DNA from: UMGS1696 sp964621755
GTDB lineage: Bacteria; Bacillota; Clostridia; Oscillospirales; CAG-272
Assembly: GCA_964621755.1 (NCBI GenBank)
Contig: CAZUPI010000001.1
Span: forward strand, 1 to 64,000
Direction: 5' to 3'
Length of the DNA stretch: 64,000 bases
This document shows, piece by piece, positions 1 through 8,440 of the stretch. A program made the translations under genes and the position numbers. Every line of letters begins with the position of its first letter. The first letter of the stretch is position 1. The notes under the pieces are model-generated. The model was not told the DNA's origin. It worked only from the letters and a program-made list of their open reading frames with translations, and did no database searches.

Positions 1-795
1 ACCATATGTTGCGGTAAAAGAAGTATTCTTTGTTATCGCAGAGCCAAGCGTATAGCCAGTTATAGTAACGCCGCTGGATGTGGTTTTCGTGACCGTGGTA
101 CCATTGTTGTAGGTAACATTGACCGTTACACTGCTAATCTTTCCACCACTTTGAATCTCATAGTTATTAACAGGAGAGGTGATGGTAACAGTTTCCACTG
201 CAATTTTATCTACCGTAACAGAAATTTCCTTTGTGAAGCTTGTCCCTGGAACCGCGATTGTTACCTTTGTGTCAGTGGCAGACAATGTCGACGGGCTTAC
301 TGTATAGTTGCTCGTCTCTATCCACTCATCGCTATCGTTGTACTTTACGCTGACAGTAATACCCTTTGTATCGAAACTGTCACCTTCATAATAGTGTCTC
401 TGAATGTAGTTGTTTTCCTCAACTTTAAATCCATTCTCTTCGATTTTTCTCTCTTTAACGGTCACAGTTATCTCATTGGATTTCAGCTCCCCACACAGCG
501 CCCATATTTTCGCAGTTCCCTCTGAAAGACCTGTCACTGTGCATGTTTTTCCCGAATCAGAAACAGAAGCAACGGATCGAACGGTTGAATACCACACGAT
601 GTCCGATTCATTGATGTCTACATTAGCGGTAAGGGTCAAAATTATTTTATTATTGTTGCCGCCGTTATAAATTTCGGTTTTATCAGCTGCTATTGTGATA
701 GCAGGAGTTTCAGCTTCCTCCGCAAACACGGTCGCAGGCAGGATGATAGCAACTGCGAGAAGAAGAAAGACAAAACTCAAAATTTTCTTTTTCAT
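1..795 (-). CDS. Secreted Ig-like-domain protein, C-terminus cut by window edge
   Basis: The reading frame is open from an ATG at 795 to the window edge, about 265 codons. It starts with a signal peptide (MKKK, a hydrophobic stretch, then a VFA cleavage-like site near residue 25). The ATG follows a GTGAGGAA ribosome binding site. The rest is Thr/Ser/Val-rich beta-type sequence resembling bacterial Ig-like domains: a Big_2-like stretch at about residues 35-110 (VASVSDSGKTCTVTGLSEG) and Big_3-like stretches beyond (YNDSDEW, YNNGTTV with regular TVTV strands). It is therefore probably an extracellular surface or adhesin-type protein. No catalytic domain is visible in the part present. It is transcribed in the same direction as the sialidase gene before it, but 225 bp separate them. 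Confidence 0.75.
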   Translation of the reverse strand, partial: MKKKILSFVFLLLAVAIILPATVFAEEAETPAITIAADKTEIYNGGNNNKIILTLTANVDINESDIVWYSTVRSVASVSDSGKTCTVTGLSEGTAKIWALCGELKSNEITVTVKERKIEENGFKVEENNYIQRHYYEGDSFDTKGITVSVKYNDSDEWIETSNYTVSPSTLSATDTKVTIAVPGTSFTKEISVTVDKIAVETVTITSPVNNYEIQSGGKISSVTVNVTYNNGTTVTKTTSSGVTITGYTLGSAITKNTSFTATYG

Positions 796-924
796 TTTAT
801 TTCCTCACTTTCTATTTATTTTCTTTATATATTTATATATGCCCGCGCAAGGCAGACACTTCTACAGGATAATCATATCACAACGCAAGCCAAAAAGGAG
901 CGCTTATTCATAAAATTTACAATA

Positions 925-946
925 TTTTAACAGAATTTTAACAGAA
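925..946. repeat. Two tandem copies of an 11-bp unit
   Basis: The unit TTTTAACAGAA occurs twice in direct succession in the 225-bp gap upstream of the Ig-like gene. It could be a protein-binding site or chance in AT-rich DNA. The rest of 796-1020 shows no gene. Confidence 0.35.
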
Positions 947-1020
947 GTGTCGGTTTCCCGCTCCCCATATATTCCTTAGACGTTCATACCGCGCCAAAAG
1001 TTCCACAATTTTCAGACAAT

Positions 1021-2139
1021 TTAAAGTTCGATTTTCCTTATTCGCGTGCGCGCCAAGCAGGACGCATCCTCCTCAGAGACCCCGCCCGCGCAGTATGCCA
1101 GAATCGCCTCATGCTCGTCAAGGAACATTATCGCGGGATAACAGAAGCCGGCGTTCGGGTCGTCCTCGATGACCTTCGGCGCACCCCAGTGAATCCCGAA
1201 TCCGTCGAGCGTCCCTTCCGCAATCACCAGTGGGGTGCGGCCGCCCGTCCAGACCCGCGCGTGTGCACGGCCGAAATACTCCGGAACAGGATTCCACACA
1301 GCGTAATACTTGCCGGAATACTCGTTTTTCTTAATCAGCAGCGGCGACGCAGGTCCTGTGAACCGCGACGGCTGCGGTGCAAACCACGTTGTTCCGCCGT
1401 CAATCGAGACACTTTCGTAATGTCTTCCCAAATCGGTTCGGAAGTACGCATACAAAACTCCGGGAGCAAACTCGACCAGTCCAGGCTCCTGCAAGCCCGT
1501 TCCCGAATAGGCGCCGCCGGTGAGGGCAATCATATCCGAGATTTGCCGCCACGTATAGCCGTCGTCGTCGGAGGCATAAAATGCCGCGCGTGCGCGCCCG
1601 TCATAGCGTGCGTTTGGCCCGTAGCGTCCCATAGCAGACGGATGAATTGCCGCAGGGATGAGCAGCCGTCCCGCAGAGGTTCGGACGACACGGTCGTTAT
1701 TGACTACGTAGTACCCGGGGTAGTCTGACACGCACCTTACCGGTTCGCCGAAAGATTCCATTTCGTCTGCGGAGCGTCTAAGCAGGACTTCGGAGACAAT
1801 ATTGTGGCGTTTGAGCAGATAGAACAGTCCGACGTCGCCGTTTTGCAGGCGGTAGAGAGACACGCTCATGCAGTTTGTTTCGTCCGCGGCTTCGTCAAGA
1901 TTCGGCTTTACCAAAATCCGCGGTTCGCTGAACGTTTCGCCATTGTCACGCGAGAAAATCGCCGCAATTTCCGCATAGGCATGGTCGCCAGAGTCGTTCC
2001 CACGGTAGCGGCTGTACGCATATGCGATGCGTCCGTCCCGGAGGCGGAGAAACGAGCCCTCACTGTTCCGCGGATTTCCATCAGATTGGGAAACATCCGG
2101 GGTCGAGTGAGTGGCTTTGCGTGGTGCTAAATCTAACAT
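1021..2139 (-). CDS. Sialidase/BNR-repeat family protein
   Basis: This 372-residue protein is of the six-bladed beta-propeller sialidase type. Three Asp-box motifs of the form S-x-D-x-G-x-x-(F/W) are visible: SRDNGETF (about residue 90), SDDDGYTW (about 190) and SIDGGTTW (about 245). An early R-x-x-D-G-R element fits the family. No signal peptide is present, so the protein is probably cytoplasmic or acts on imported material. Whether the substrate is sialic acid or another glycoside cannot be told. Members of this superfamily that lack a clear arginine triad are often annotated only as exo-alpha-sialidase-like. The start is supported by AAGGATGA four bases before the ATG. It lies 20 bp downstream of ktrA on the same strand and may be co-transcribed with it. 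Confidence 0.75.
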   Translation of the reverse strand: MLDLAPRKATHSTPDVSQSDGNPRNSEGSFLRLRDGRIAYAYSRYRGNDSGDHAYAEIAAIFSRDNGETFSEPRILVKPNLDEAADETNCMSVSLYRLQNGDVGLFYLLKRHNIVSEVLLRRSADEMESFGEPVRCVSDYPGYYVVNNDRVVRTSAGRLLIPAAIHPSAMGRYGPNARYDGRARAAFYASDDDGYTWRQISDMIALTGGAYSGTGLQEPGLVEFAPGVLYAYFRTDLGRHYESVSIDGGTTWFAPQPSRFTGPASPLLIKKNEYSGKYYAVWNPVPEYFGRAHARVWTGGRTPLVIAEGTLDGFGIHWGAPKVIEDDPNAGFCYPAIMFLDEHEAILAYCAGGVSEEDASCLARTRIRKIEL

Positions 2140-2159
2140 AGAGTCATCCTTTCTATTTT

Positions 2160-2834
2160 TTATTGATGGATATCGTCTTCGAACTTATGGATAGATTCGG
2201 TTTTGCCGATTACGGTTATGCTGTCTTCAGCGTGGAGGACCATATTGGGGAGAATGTCAGTCGATATTTTTCCATCATGCTTGCGTGCAATGATGTTTAA
2301 TCCATATTGTCTGCGGAGATTCAAGTCTATGACCGTCTTTCCCTCCACCTTTTCACTCAGCTTGATTTCCATAATATCCACTTCATCGCTCAATGATATG
2401 TATTCGAGCACGTTCGGAGAAATCAGTTTGCCTGCGAGCCGGATAGCCATATCGTGTTCGGGATATACGACCTCCGCGCCAAGCATGCTTAAGACCTCGC
2501 CTTGCTCTGGACTCGTCGCTTTTGAAATAACGCGCGGTACGCCGAGCCGAAGTACTGTCAAGGTTGTCAAGATACTCACGTCAATTTTATCGCCGATGCA
2601 AATCACCGCCACGTCTGCCTCCGCAATTCCGGTCGCTTCCAGACTTTCTTTTGTCATTTCGCTTATAACAAACGCATTGTCCGTAAATTCGGAAGCCGCC
2701 GTGATTTTCGCACGGTCACGGTCGATTGCAAGCACATCACAACCTTTCGCCGCAAGCTCCTTCGCTAATGCAAAGCCAAACCGTCCAAGTCCTACAATTG
2801 CATATAATTTATCCGATTTTTTTCGTTTTGCCAT
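2160..2834 (-). CDS. ktrA: KtrA/TrkA-type potassium uptake regulatory subunit
   Basis: This is a cytoplasmic RCK protein of 224 residues that gates the KtrB potassium channel-like transporter in response to nucleotides. The N-terminal Rossmann fold shows the glycine motif GLGRFG at residues 15-20 and an acidic residue at the end of strand 2 (AIDRDR). A TrkA_C-like domain occupies about 135-220. A single RCK unit fits KtrA rather than the double-length TrkA. A GGGAGG ribosome binding site precedes the ATG. It follows ktrB by about 50 bp on the same strand, forming a ktrB-ktrA operon. Confidence 0.9.
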   Translation of the reverse strand: MAKRKKSDKLYAIVGLGRFGFALAKELAAKGCDVLAIDRDRAKITAASEFTDNAFVISEMTKESLEATGIAEADVAVICIGDKIDVSILTTLTVLRLGVPRVISKATSPEQGEVLSMLGAEVVYPEHDMAIRLAGKLISPNVLEYISLSDEVDIMEIKLSEKVEGKTVIDLNLRRQYGLNIIARKHDGKISTDILPNMVLHAEDSITVIGKTESIHKFEDDIHQ

Positions 2835-2885
2835 ATATTTACCAGTCCTCCCTTTTTGTATTCCCTTTGCAAAACCATGTGCTCC

Positions 2886-4247
2886 TCAGCCAATCGGAAT
2901 ATCTTCCTCCGGTCTGGATATTTTAGGAGGCGCGCTGTTCACCCACATGGTCGCGATTGTCATTGGTCCAAGCCTGCCGATGTACATTGTGAGAATAATG
3001 ATAATTTTAGATGCCGCGCATATGGTTGGGGTTACGTCCATGGACAAGCCGACTGTCGCGACGGCGGATATCATTTCAAACAGCACCTGCGCCATAGTCA
3101 ACTGCGGCTCAATCAAAGATACTATAAAAGAAGCAAAAATCACCCAACTTAATCCGAGAGAGACAATAATAAACGCCTTATGCAAGGTGTCATCCTTCAG
3201 CTTTTTGCCAAAAACCACCGCTTCTCGTCCCGTTGCCGTGGAGATGAGCGATTTTATCAGCACAAACATCGTTGTTGTTTTCATACCGCCGCCCGTCGAG
3301 CCCGGAGACGCGCCGATAAACATGAGAATGCACATCACAAAAACGCCAGACGTGGAAAATTTTGTGAACGGGAACGTCGTAAATCCCGCCGTTCTGGCGG
3401 TCACGCTCGCGAAAAATGCGCCCATCCACGTGATGTTCTCTCTCTCCGTCAGCTTAATGAGCAGCCCTCCCCCGAAAAACAGCACTGCCGTCATCAGCAG
3501 CGCCACCTTCGTATGGAGGGACAGCTTCGGCTGCTCGCGATAGAATTTTCTCTCACTGATTTTGTCAGCTTTTCTCAAACGACGTATCTTCACCGTCGCG
3601 CGGATATATGCGAAAAGATCGCGTATCACATAAAATCCAAGCCCGCCCGCCAAAACGAGAAACGCCGTCGTCACATTCATCCACACATCATCTGCATAAC
3701 CGGTCAGGCTGACGCCGCCGCCAAAAATATCAAATCCGGCATTATTGAAGGAAGCAATCGAGTGAAAAACAGAAAGCCAGACCGCGCGTCTAAGCGGATA
3801 TTCTCGGATAAACGTAAAAAACGACATCGCCGCTCCAAGGAATTCGATTGAAAACGTGAGCGCCACCACAGCGCGGATAAGCGGCATCACATCCTTAAAA
3901 GTAGGATAGTTGAGCGCCTCCCGTACCAGATTGTATTCCCGCTGATTCAGTCGTCCTCCCAACAAAGCGATCAAGCCAACCCCAAGAGAGGTAAGACCAA
4001 GTCCCCCAATCTGAATCAGCAAAATAAGAACGACCTGCCCGAACATAGAGAAGTCAAGTCCCGGGTCAAGAGTATTCAGTCCCGTCACACAGACCGCGCT
4101 GACCGCTGTAAAAAGCGCGTCAAGCAAAGAAATCTCCGTCCTTCCGGTGTGTGCGGCAGGAAGCATCAACAAAGCCGTCCCGACCACGATCACCGCTAAA
4201 AAACCGCACGCAATCACTTTAGCCGGGGAAAAACGCTTAATTTTCAT
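2886..4247 (-). CDS. ktrB: KtrB/TrkH-type potassium transporter subunit
   Basis: This 453-residue polytopic membrane protein forms the translocating subunit of a K+ uptake system. The four pore-loop signatures of the SKT superfamily are recognisable, each with the conserved glycine: VTGLN, FNNAGF, RTAGFT and TVGLS. About ten hydrophobic segments are visible. KtrB transport is usually sodium-dependent, and the genes upstream encode a sodium pump, so the two may be energetically linked (inference). The ribosome binding site is weak (GGAAAT). A strong terminator-like hairpin at 4268-4295 lies just upstream, so transcription must read through it or start within oadG. Confidence 0.9.
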   Translation of the reverse strand: MKIKRFSPAKVIACGFLAVIVVGTALLMLPAAHTGRTEISLLDALFTAVSAVCVTGLNTLDPGLDFSMFGQVVLILLIQIGGLGLTSLGVGLIALLGGRLNQREYNLVREALNYPTFKDVMPLIRAVVALTFSIEFLGAAMSFFTFIREYPLRRAVWLSVFHSIASFNNAGFDIFGGGVSLTGYADDVWMNVTTAFLVLAGGLGFYVIRDLFAYIRATVKIRRLRKADKISERKFYREQPKLSLHTKVALLMTAVLFFGGGLLIKLTERENITWMGAFFASVTARTAGFTTFPFTKFSTSGVFVMCILMFIGASPGSTGGGMKTTTMFVLIKSLISTATGREAVVFGKKLKDDTLHKAFIIVSLGLSWVIFASFIVSLIEPQLTMAQVLFEMISAVATVGLSMDVTPTICAASKIIIILTMYIGRLGPMTIATMWVNSAPPKISRPEEDIPIG

Positions 4248-4267
4248 AACATTCTATTTCCAGAATC

Positions 4268-4295
4268 AAAAAACGGCATAAAAATGCCGCTTTTT
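4268..4295. terminator. Bidirectional terminator-like hairpin after oadG
   Basis: CGGCAT and ATGCCG pair around an AAAA loop. On the minus strand six T residues follow the stem, and on the plus strand CTTTTT follows. It ends the oadB-oadG transcript and sits only about 20 bp upstream of the ktrB start codon. Confidence 0.8.
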
Positions 4296-4298
4296 CCC

Positions 4299-4496
4299 TC
4301 ACTCAGCAGATGATTCTTTATTCGACTTTTTTTGCGCTGTGAAACGCTCCAGAATCATCACCACACCGATAATCACACCGATCACAATGAAGATACACAG
4401 CATCCCCAGCCCCATATATTTTAAATTTGAAACGAAATTTTCAGGATGAAACGCAAAATCCGCGAAAAAGGAAGACAAAAATACCAGTAACTTCAT
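4299..4496 (-). CDS. oadG: OadG-like gamma subunit of a sodium-pump decarboxylase
   Basis: This small membrane protein (65 residues) has one transmembrane helix at about residues 22-45 (YMGLGMLCIFIVIGVIIGVV) and a short charged tail. It matches the layout of OadG/PCC delta-type subunits, which hold the carboxyltransferase to the OadB pump. The start is taken at the ATG at 4496 because GAGGTGG lies eight bases upstream. A GTG nine bases earlier falls inside that ribosome binding site. It is immediately downstream of oadB, which supports the call more than its short sequence does. Confidence 0.7.
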   Translation of the reverse strand: MKLLVFLSSFFADFAFHPENFVSNLKYMGLGMLCIFIVIGVIIGVVMILERFTAQKKSNKESSAE

Positions 4497-4564
4497 ATAA
4501 TCCACCTCTCGATTTCAATATCCTGCCGCCCAGCCTAAAGGTTTAAGAGGGCATGCGTATCTTC

Positions 4565-5686
4565 TTACATAAAGAAACTCAAAATCAATCCGCCCGCTAT
4601 GACAGAGGCTATCTGTCCGGACACATTTACCCCAATAGAGTGCATCAGAAGGAAGTTCTGCGGATCCTCTTTGAGACCCATTTTGTGGACGATTCGGCCG
4701 GACATCGGGAAAGCCGAAATACCCGCCGCTCCAATCATTGGATTGATTTTCTTTTTGAGGAACAGGTTCAAAAACTTTGCGAACAGAACGCCGCCCGCCG
4801 TATCGAAAATAAACGCAACCAGACCGAGCACCAGAATCAGAATCGTATCGAACGTCAAAAACTGCTCTGCGTTCATCTGCGACGCAATCGTGATGCCAAG
4901 GAAAATCGTAATAAGGTTTGCAAGCACCTTCTGCGCCGTCTCGGACAGCGAATTCAGCACGCCGCATTCGCGGATAAGATTGCCGAACATCAAGAACCCG
5001 ATAAGAGAAACGGACGCCGGTGCGACAAGTCCTGCTACAACCGTAATAATGATAGGGAAGAGTATTTTTGTAACCTTTGAAACTTCTTTTCCCTCGTACG
5101 TCATGCGAATCATGCGTTCTTTTTTTGTCGTAAGCAGCCGGATGACCGGGGGCTGGATTATCGGTACAAGAGCCATGTACGAATACGCCGCCACCATAAT
5201 CGGAGCAAGGTACTGCGAATGCAGCTTATTCGCAACGACAATCGCGGTAGGCCCGTCTGCCGCGCCGATGATGGCAATGGAAGCCGCGTCGTTCTGGTCG
5301 AAGAAAATCGATGCAAGACATAGGGTGAAGAAGATTCCGAACTGCGCTGCCGCGCCGAAAATCATCAGCTTCGGGTTTGCAAGAAGCGGCCCGAAGTCAA
5401 TCATCGCGCCGATGCCGATGAATAGTATCAGAGGAAACAGCTCGTTTGCGATTCCGGCGTTGAACAGTGTTGTCAGCGCGCCGGCCTCAGTTTCGCCGTT
5501 TTCGAGGACCTGCGTAATCGCGCCGGAGTTGGGGAGATTTACAAGAATCGTACCGAATCCAATGGGGAGGAGCAACGTAGGCTCCATATCCTTTTTGATG
5601 GCAAGGTAAATGAGGATTCCGCCGATTATCCACATGATAACGTAGCGGAAGTCGAGCTGTAAGATATTTTCGTAAAGAATTTCCAC
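4565..5686 (-). CDS. oadB: Sodium-translocating decarboxylase beta subunit (OadB family)
   Basis: This is an integral membrane protein of 373 residues with about nine to eleven hydrophobic segments. In this family it couples decarboxylation of a biotin-bound carboxyl group to Na+ export. Family hallmarks are visible: the N-terminal PIGFGTILVNLP stretch, GAMIDFGPLLANP, and the sodium-site motif IIGAADGPTAI. It starts with GTG. A consensus promoter lies about 75 bp upstream. Only oadG follows it. No alpha (carboxyltransferase) or biotin-carrier gene is present in the window, so the catalytic partner must lie elsewhere and the substrate (oxaloacetate, methylmalonyl-CoA or glutaconyl-CoA) cannot be assigned. 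Confidence 0.92.
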   Translation of the reverse strand: MEILYENILQLDFRYVIMWIIGGILIYLAIKKDMEPTLLLPIGFGTILVNLPNSGAITQVLENGETEAGALTTLFNAGIANELFPLILFIGIGAMIDFGPLLANPKLMIFGAAAQFGIFFTLCLASIFFDQNDAASIAIIGAADGPTAIVVANKLHSQYLAPIMVAAYSYMALVPIIQPPVIRLLTTKKERMIRMTYEGKEVSKVTKILFPIIITVVAGLVAPASVSLIGFLMFGNLIRECGVLNSLSETAQKVLANLITIFLGITIASQMNAEQFLTFDTILILVLGLVAFIFDTAGGVLFAKFLNLFLKKKINPMIGAAGISAFPMSGRIVHKMGLKEDPQNFLLMHSIGVNVSGQIASVIAGGLILSFFM

Positions 5687-5760
5687 GTTAGCTTCTTAAT
5701 TCCTTTCCAAGTAAAAACATACGCGACCCGCGGCCTGTTAGATAACTACAAATTTACTAT

Positions 5761-5789
5761 ATTGTACTACATTTTGGAGACTGTGTCAA
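5761..5789 (-). promoter_or_regulatory. SigA-type promoter for oadB-oadG
   Basis: On the minus strand TTGACA (5789-5784) and TACAAT (5766-5761) are separated by exactly 17 bp. Predicted transcription start is near 5754, giving a leader of about 70 nt. Confidence 0.8.
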
Positions 5790-5833
5790 GAGTATCGCAA
5801 AAATCGCACGACAGCAGTTTCCCTTTTGGGAAA

Positions 5834-5873
5834 GAGGGGATACGGTGGAGGTTTTCGAAAAAAGCATCCCCTC
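5834..5873. repeat. Intergenic hairpin, degenerate family member
   Basis: GAGGGGAT and ATCCCCTC pair around a core containing GTTTTCGAAAAAAGC. It lies just downstream of the glycosyltransferase-CsaB gene and may terminate it. It belongs to the dispersed hairpin family described in the findings. Confidence 0.6.
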
Positions 5874-5907
5874 GGGACGTTGCAGAGCTGCTTCGTGACA
5901 CAATCAC

Positions 5908-8187
5908 CTACTGTCTATTTTCGGAAAGCAGCCCGTGTACAGTCTTTAAATCCTCGCGGCAACGCTCCCGCATGACTGCCGCGTGTTCAGCAAGACTTTT
6001 CCTGATTTCCGCATGATTCTTGATAATGCGCTGGACGCACTCCATCGTGCTTCCGGCAATACCGCCGCTATCCAGCGACACCACGTACGGCTGCCCAAGC
6101 GACCGCATCAGCGACGAAACCTTCGGGTCGTACGCAAGGCCGACTACGGGAATTTCCGCAGAGGAAGCAAAAATTATCGCGTGCAGCCGCATACTAATGA
6201 CAAATTCCGCCTTCGACAGTACGCCGATAAGCTCCGGTGCGTTTTCCGGCAAATATGTCACAGCGGCGTATTGTTTTCCGCCGTCCGCAGCTTTTTGCTT
6301 CATTATTCCGCCGTAGACCTCCGCAAAACGAGCGCAGACCTCGCTGTCCTGCGCAGGCTGCATCGGAATGATAAACGGTATGAACCCATACTTTTCCGAT
6401 ATCTGCGCACATACCTTTGCCGTTTCGTTCGCAACGTACATCGGGTCAGAAGACGCCGCAGACTGAAACGGCCGCAGAGATACAACAAAGAATCCGCTTT
6501 TCACTCCGATTCGTTCCATTGTACGCGTCAGTCTGTGCTCGTCATACGGTTTTATCAAATAAGCCGGGTCCGCAGTCACGTTGATTTTGTCCCGCACTAC
6601 TCCAATCCGGCGAAGCTCCTCCGCTGAATCCGCATCGCGCACCGAAACCTCCGTTGCGCAACTGACTACACGCGCGGTCAGCTTGCGGTTCGACTTATAC
6701 CGCACCGGTCCGACGCCGTTTGCATAAATGTACGATTTTACCCCGCATTTCTCCGCAATTCTGATGACTGCCGCGTAATATTTCAAACTCCGCTTACTTG
6801 TCGCGTCCTGCAGCAGGCTTCCGCCGCCGGACAGAAGCAGCTTTGCATGTGAGATTGTCCGGTAAACCGCAGGAAAGTGAAAACGGGAAATGCACCGCAG
6901 TCCGGTTCGCCTGGTATCGGCTTTCGGATGACGGGTCAGGGCGGCGATTTTGACATCCGGAATCTCATCGGCAAGGGTTGCCGCAATCACGTCGAGCAGA
7001 CTTTCGTCGCCGAGGTTGCCGAATCCGTAGTAGCCGCTCACCACAATATCGGGGTCTCCGTGATACGGTACGGGCGCGGCCATTTCGGCACGGTACATCT
7101 CCGTATAATCCTCCGCCATCCTGCGGGCGGTATAGTGGCGGAGAATGAATTCCCGGTTGAACTCTCCCATACGCGTCAGTTCTTCCGGTGATTTTTTCAT
7201 CAGACAAGCCGCCCACGCATACAAGGTATCCTCGTCCGCCAAATCGAAGCCGCGGCAGCAGAAGTTGGTGTCGACTGCCGGTTCGATAATGGATTCATCA
7301 AAAATGCCGAGCGCTCCCTGTCCTCCGGCGACGATAACCGGCTTTGCCGCCGACATTGCCTCGAGCGCCGACCGTGAGACTGCGATAAATATGTCCGCAG
7401 CAGCGGTGTATTCATTGATATTGGATACCGCGCCCGCCATTGTGACCAGTTTTCGTCCGGCGATTCTGTTTACTTCGTCAGCCATACGGCAAAGCGTATC
7501 GAACTCCGTCCCGCCTCCGACGATAATAATATCGGTATCGGGAAAATTCTCGGCGATTCGCGGAGCGATACGGATAAGCTTATACGCCGGATCCGCACGG
7601 TCGGCGTCGAGCCGGCTAATCGAGACGATTCTGCGGTGGTTTTTGTTCAATTCGAGGGAATCGAGCAGAGCGTCATACGGCACATCCGGTGAGAATTTGC
7701 GCGTGTCGATGCCGTTGATGGTCAGGTAGATTCTCTCGCGCGGATAACCGTACTCGCGAACGAGGTAGTCTGCAATGTCGTCCGAGACAGCCATCACGCG
7801 GTCGCCCCATCTGGCAATTTTCCGCCACAGGGGGTTCATCGAAAAGTTGAGATGCGCAGTCGTGACAAAGCGGAACTTCAGCTTATCGCAAAGCATCCCG
7901 CAGATAAACGAGGGGATCCTCGCATGCGCGTGGACGATATCGAAACCGCCGTTACGAATGAGCCGCCCGAGCCCGCAGTACGCCCTGACCACAGATACCG
8001 GTTTTTTGGTGTGCAGGGGAAGCGCGACATGTTTGACGCCGAAAGAAGTCAACTCGTCGGCATAGACGCCGCCAAAGGAGGCAAGCGTCACGTCATGTCC
8101 GTCCCGCTGAAGCTCCCGGCACAGCTCCAGAATGTGCGTTTCCGCCCCGCCGATATTCATCGACATGGTTACCATCAAAATTTTCAT
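5908..8187 (-). CDS. csaB: Glycosyltransferase family 4 fused to CsaB-type polysaccharide pyruvyl transferase
   Basis: This 759-residue protein has two domains. Residues 1-375 are a GT-B fold family 4 glycosyltransferase: an N-terminal GGAETHI motif, an RLD-type donor domain around 195, and the region SRSALEAMSAAKPVIV that matches the C-terminal donor-site EX7E region in position. Residues about 385-745 are a CsaB-like pyruvyl transferase, beginning with GYYGFGNLGDESLLDVI and containing LSGGGSLLQD and a late ISMRLHAIIFAS motif. CsaB enzymes transfer pyruvate from PEP to the secondary wall polymer that SLH domains bind. CsaB is usually a stand-alone protein of about 370 residues, so this is a fusion. 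No signal peptide is present, so it is cytoplasmic. The S-layer gene lies just upstream on the same strand but is separated by a terminator, and this gene has its own near-perfect promoter. Confidence 0.9.
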   Translation of the reverse strand: MKILMVTMSMNIGGAETHILELCRELQRDGHDVTLASFGGVYADELTSFGVKHVALPLHTKKPVSVVRAYCGLGRLIRNGGFDIVHAHARIPSFICGMLCDKLKFRFVTTAHLNFSMNPLWRKIARWGDRVMAVSDDIADYLVREYGYPRERIYLTINGIDTRKFSPDVPYDALLDSLELNKNHRRIVSISRLDADRADPAYKLIRIAPRIAENFPDTDIIIVGGGTEFDTLCRMADEVNRIAGRKLVTMAGAVSNINEYTAAADIFIAVSRSALEAMSAAKPVIVAGGQGALGIFDESIIEPAVDTNFCCRGFDLADEDTLYAWAACLMKKSPEELTRMGEFNREFILRHYTARRMAEDYTEMYRAEMAAPVPYHGDPDIVVSGYYGFGNLGDESLLDVIAATLADEIPDVKIAALTRHPKADTRRTGLRCISRFHFPAVYRTISHAKLLLSGGGSLLQDATSKRSLKYYAAVIRIAEKCGVKSYIYANGVGPVRYKSNRKLTARVVSCATEVSVRDADSAEELRRIGVVRDKINVTADPAYLIKPYDEHRLTRTMERIGVKSGFFVVSLRPFQSAASSDPMYVANETAKVCAQISEKYGFIPFIIPMQPAQDSEVCARFAEVYGGIMKQKAADGGKQYAAVTYLPENAPELIGVLSKAEFVISMRLHAIIFASSAEIPVVGLAYDPKVSSLMRSLGQPYVVSLDSGGIAGSTMECVQRIIKNHAEIRKSLAEHAAVMRERCREDLKTVHGLLSENRQ

Positions 8188-8287
8188 AATATTTTGTTTT
8201 GGGGAGAGATTTGTGGGGCGCTTTCAGGGGAAAACCACACCCTCCCGGAACCCTTTTCAAGATAGAAATGGCAAATGAATCTCGTTT

Positions 8288-8316
8288 ATTATATCACACG
8301 AAGCGCGGACTGTCAA
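8288..8316 (-). promoter_or_regulatory. Perfect-consensus SigA promoter for the csaB fusion gene
   Basis: TTGACA (8316-8311), a 17-bp spacer and TATAAT (8293-8288) on the minus strand match the consensus exactly. The leader of roughly 95 nt contains a G/C-rich imperfect hairpin at about 8202-8265 that looks like a degenerate copy of the dispersed hairpin family. Confidence 0.9.
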
Positions 8317-8360
8317 TCGCTTGCGAAAAACGGGTATGCTCAAATACAATGTCAGCAGCA

Positions 8361-8400
8361 AAAGAAAAAGGCCCCCGGTAAACGGCCCGGGGGTCTTTCT
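8361..8400. terminator. Rho-independent terminator of the S-layer gene
   Basis: CCCCCGG and CCGGGGG arms pair around a short loop. On the minus strand the stem is followed by CCTTTTTC, placing a terminator about 45 bp after the S-layer stop codon. Confidence 0.85.
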
Positions 8401-8440
8401 TATCTTAAAGTTATAAGGTGTACTTTAAAGATGAAAATTA

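Noticed and set aside
2203..3543. 446-codon open frame antisense to ktrA and ktrB
   Set aside because: It overlaps two well-recognised genes fully and shows no domain. It is a shadow frame.
4599..5609. 336-codon open frame antisense to oadB
   Set aside because: oadB on the other strand has clear family motifs and a promoter. The antisense frame has neither.
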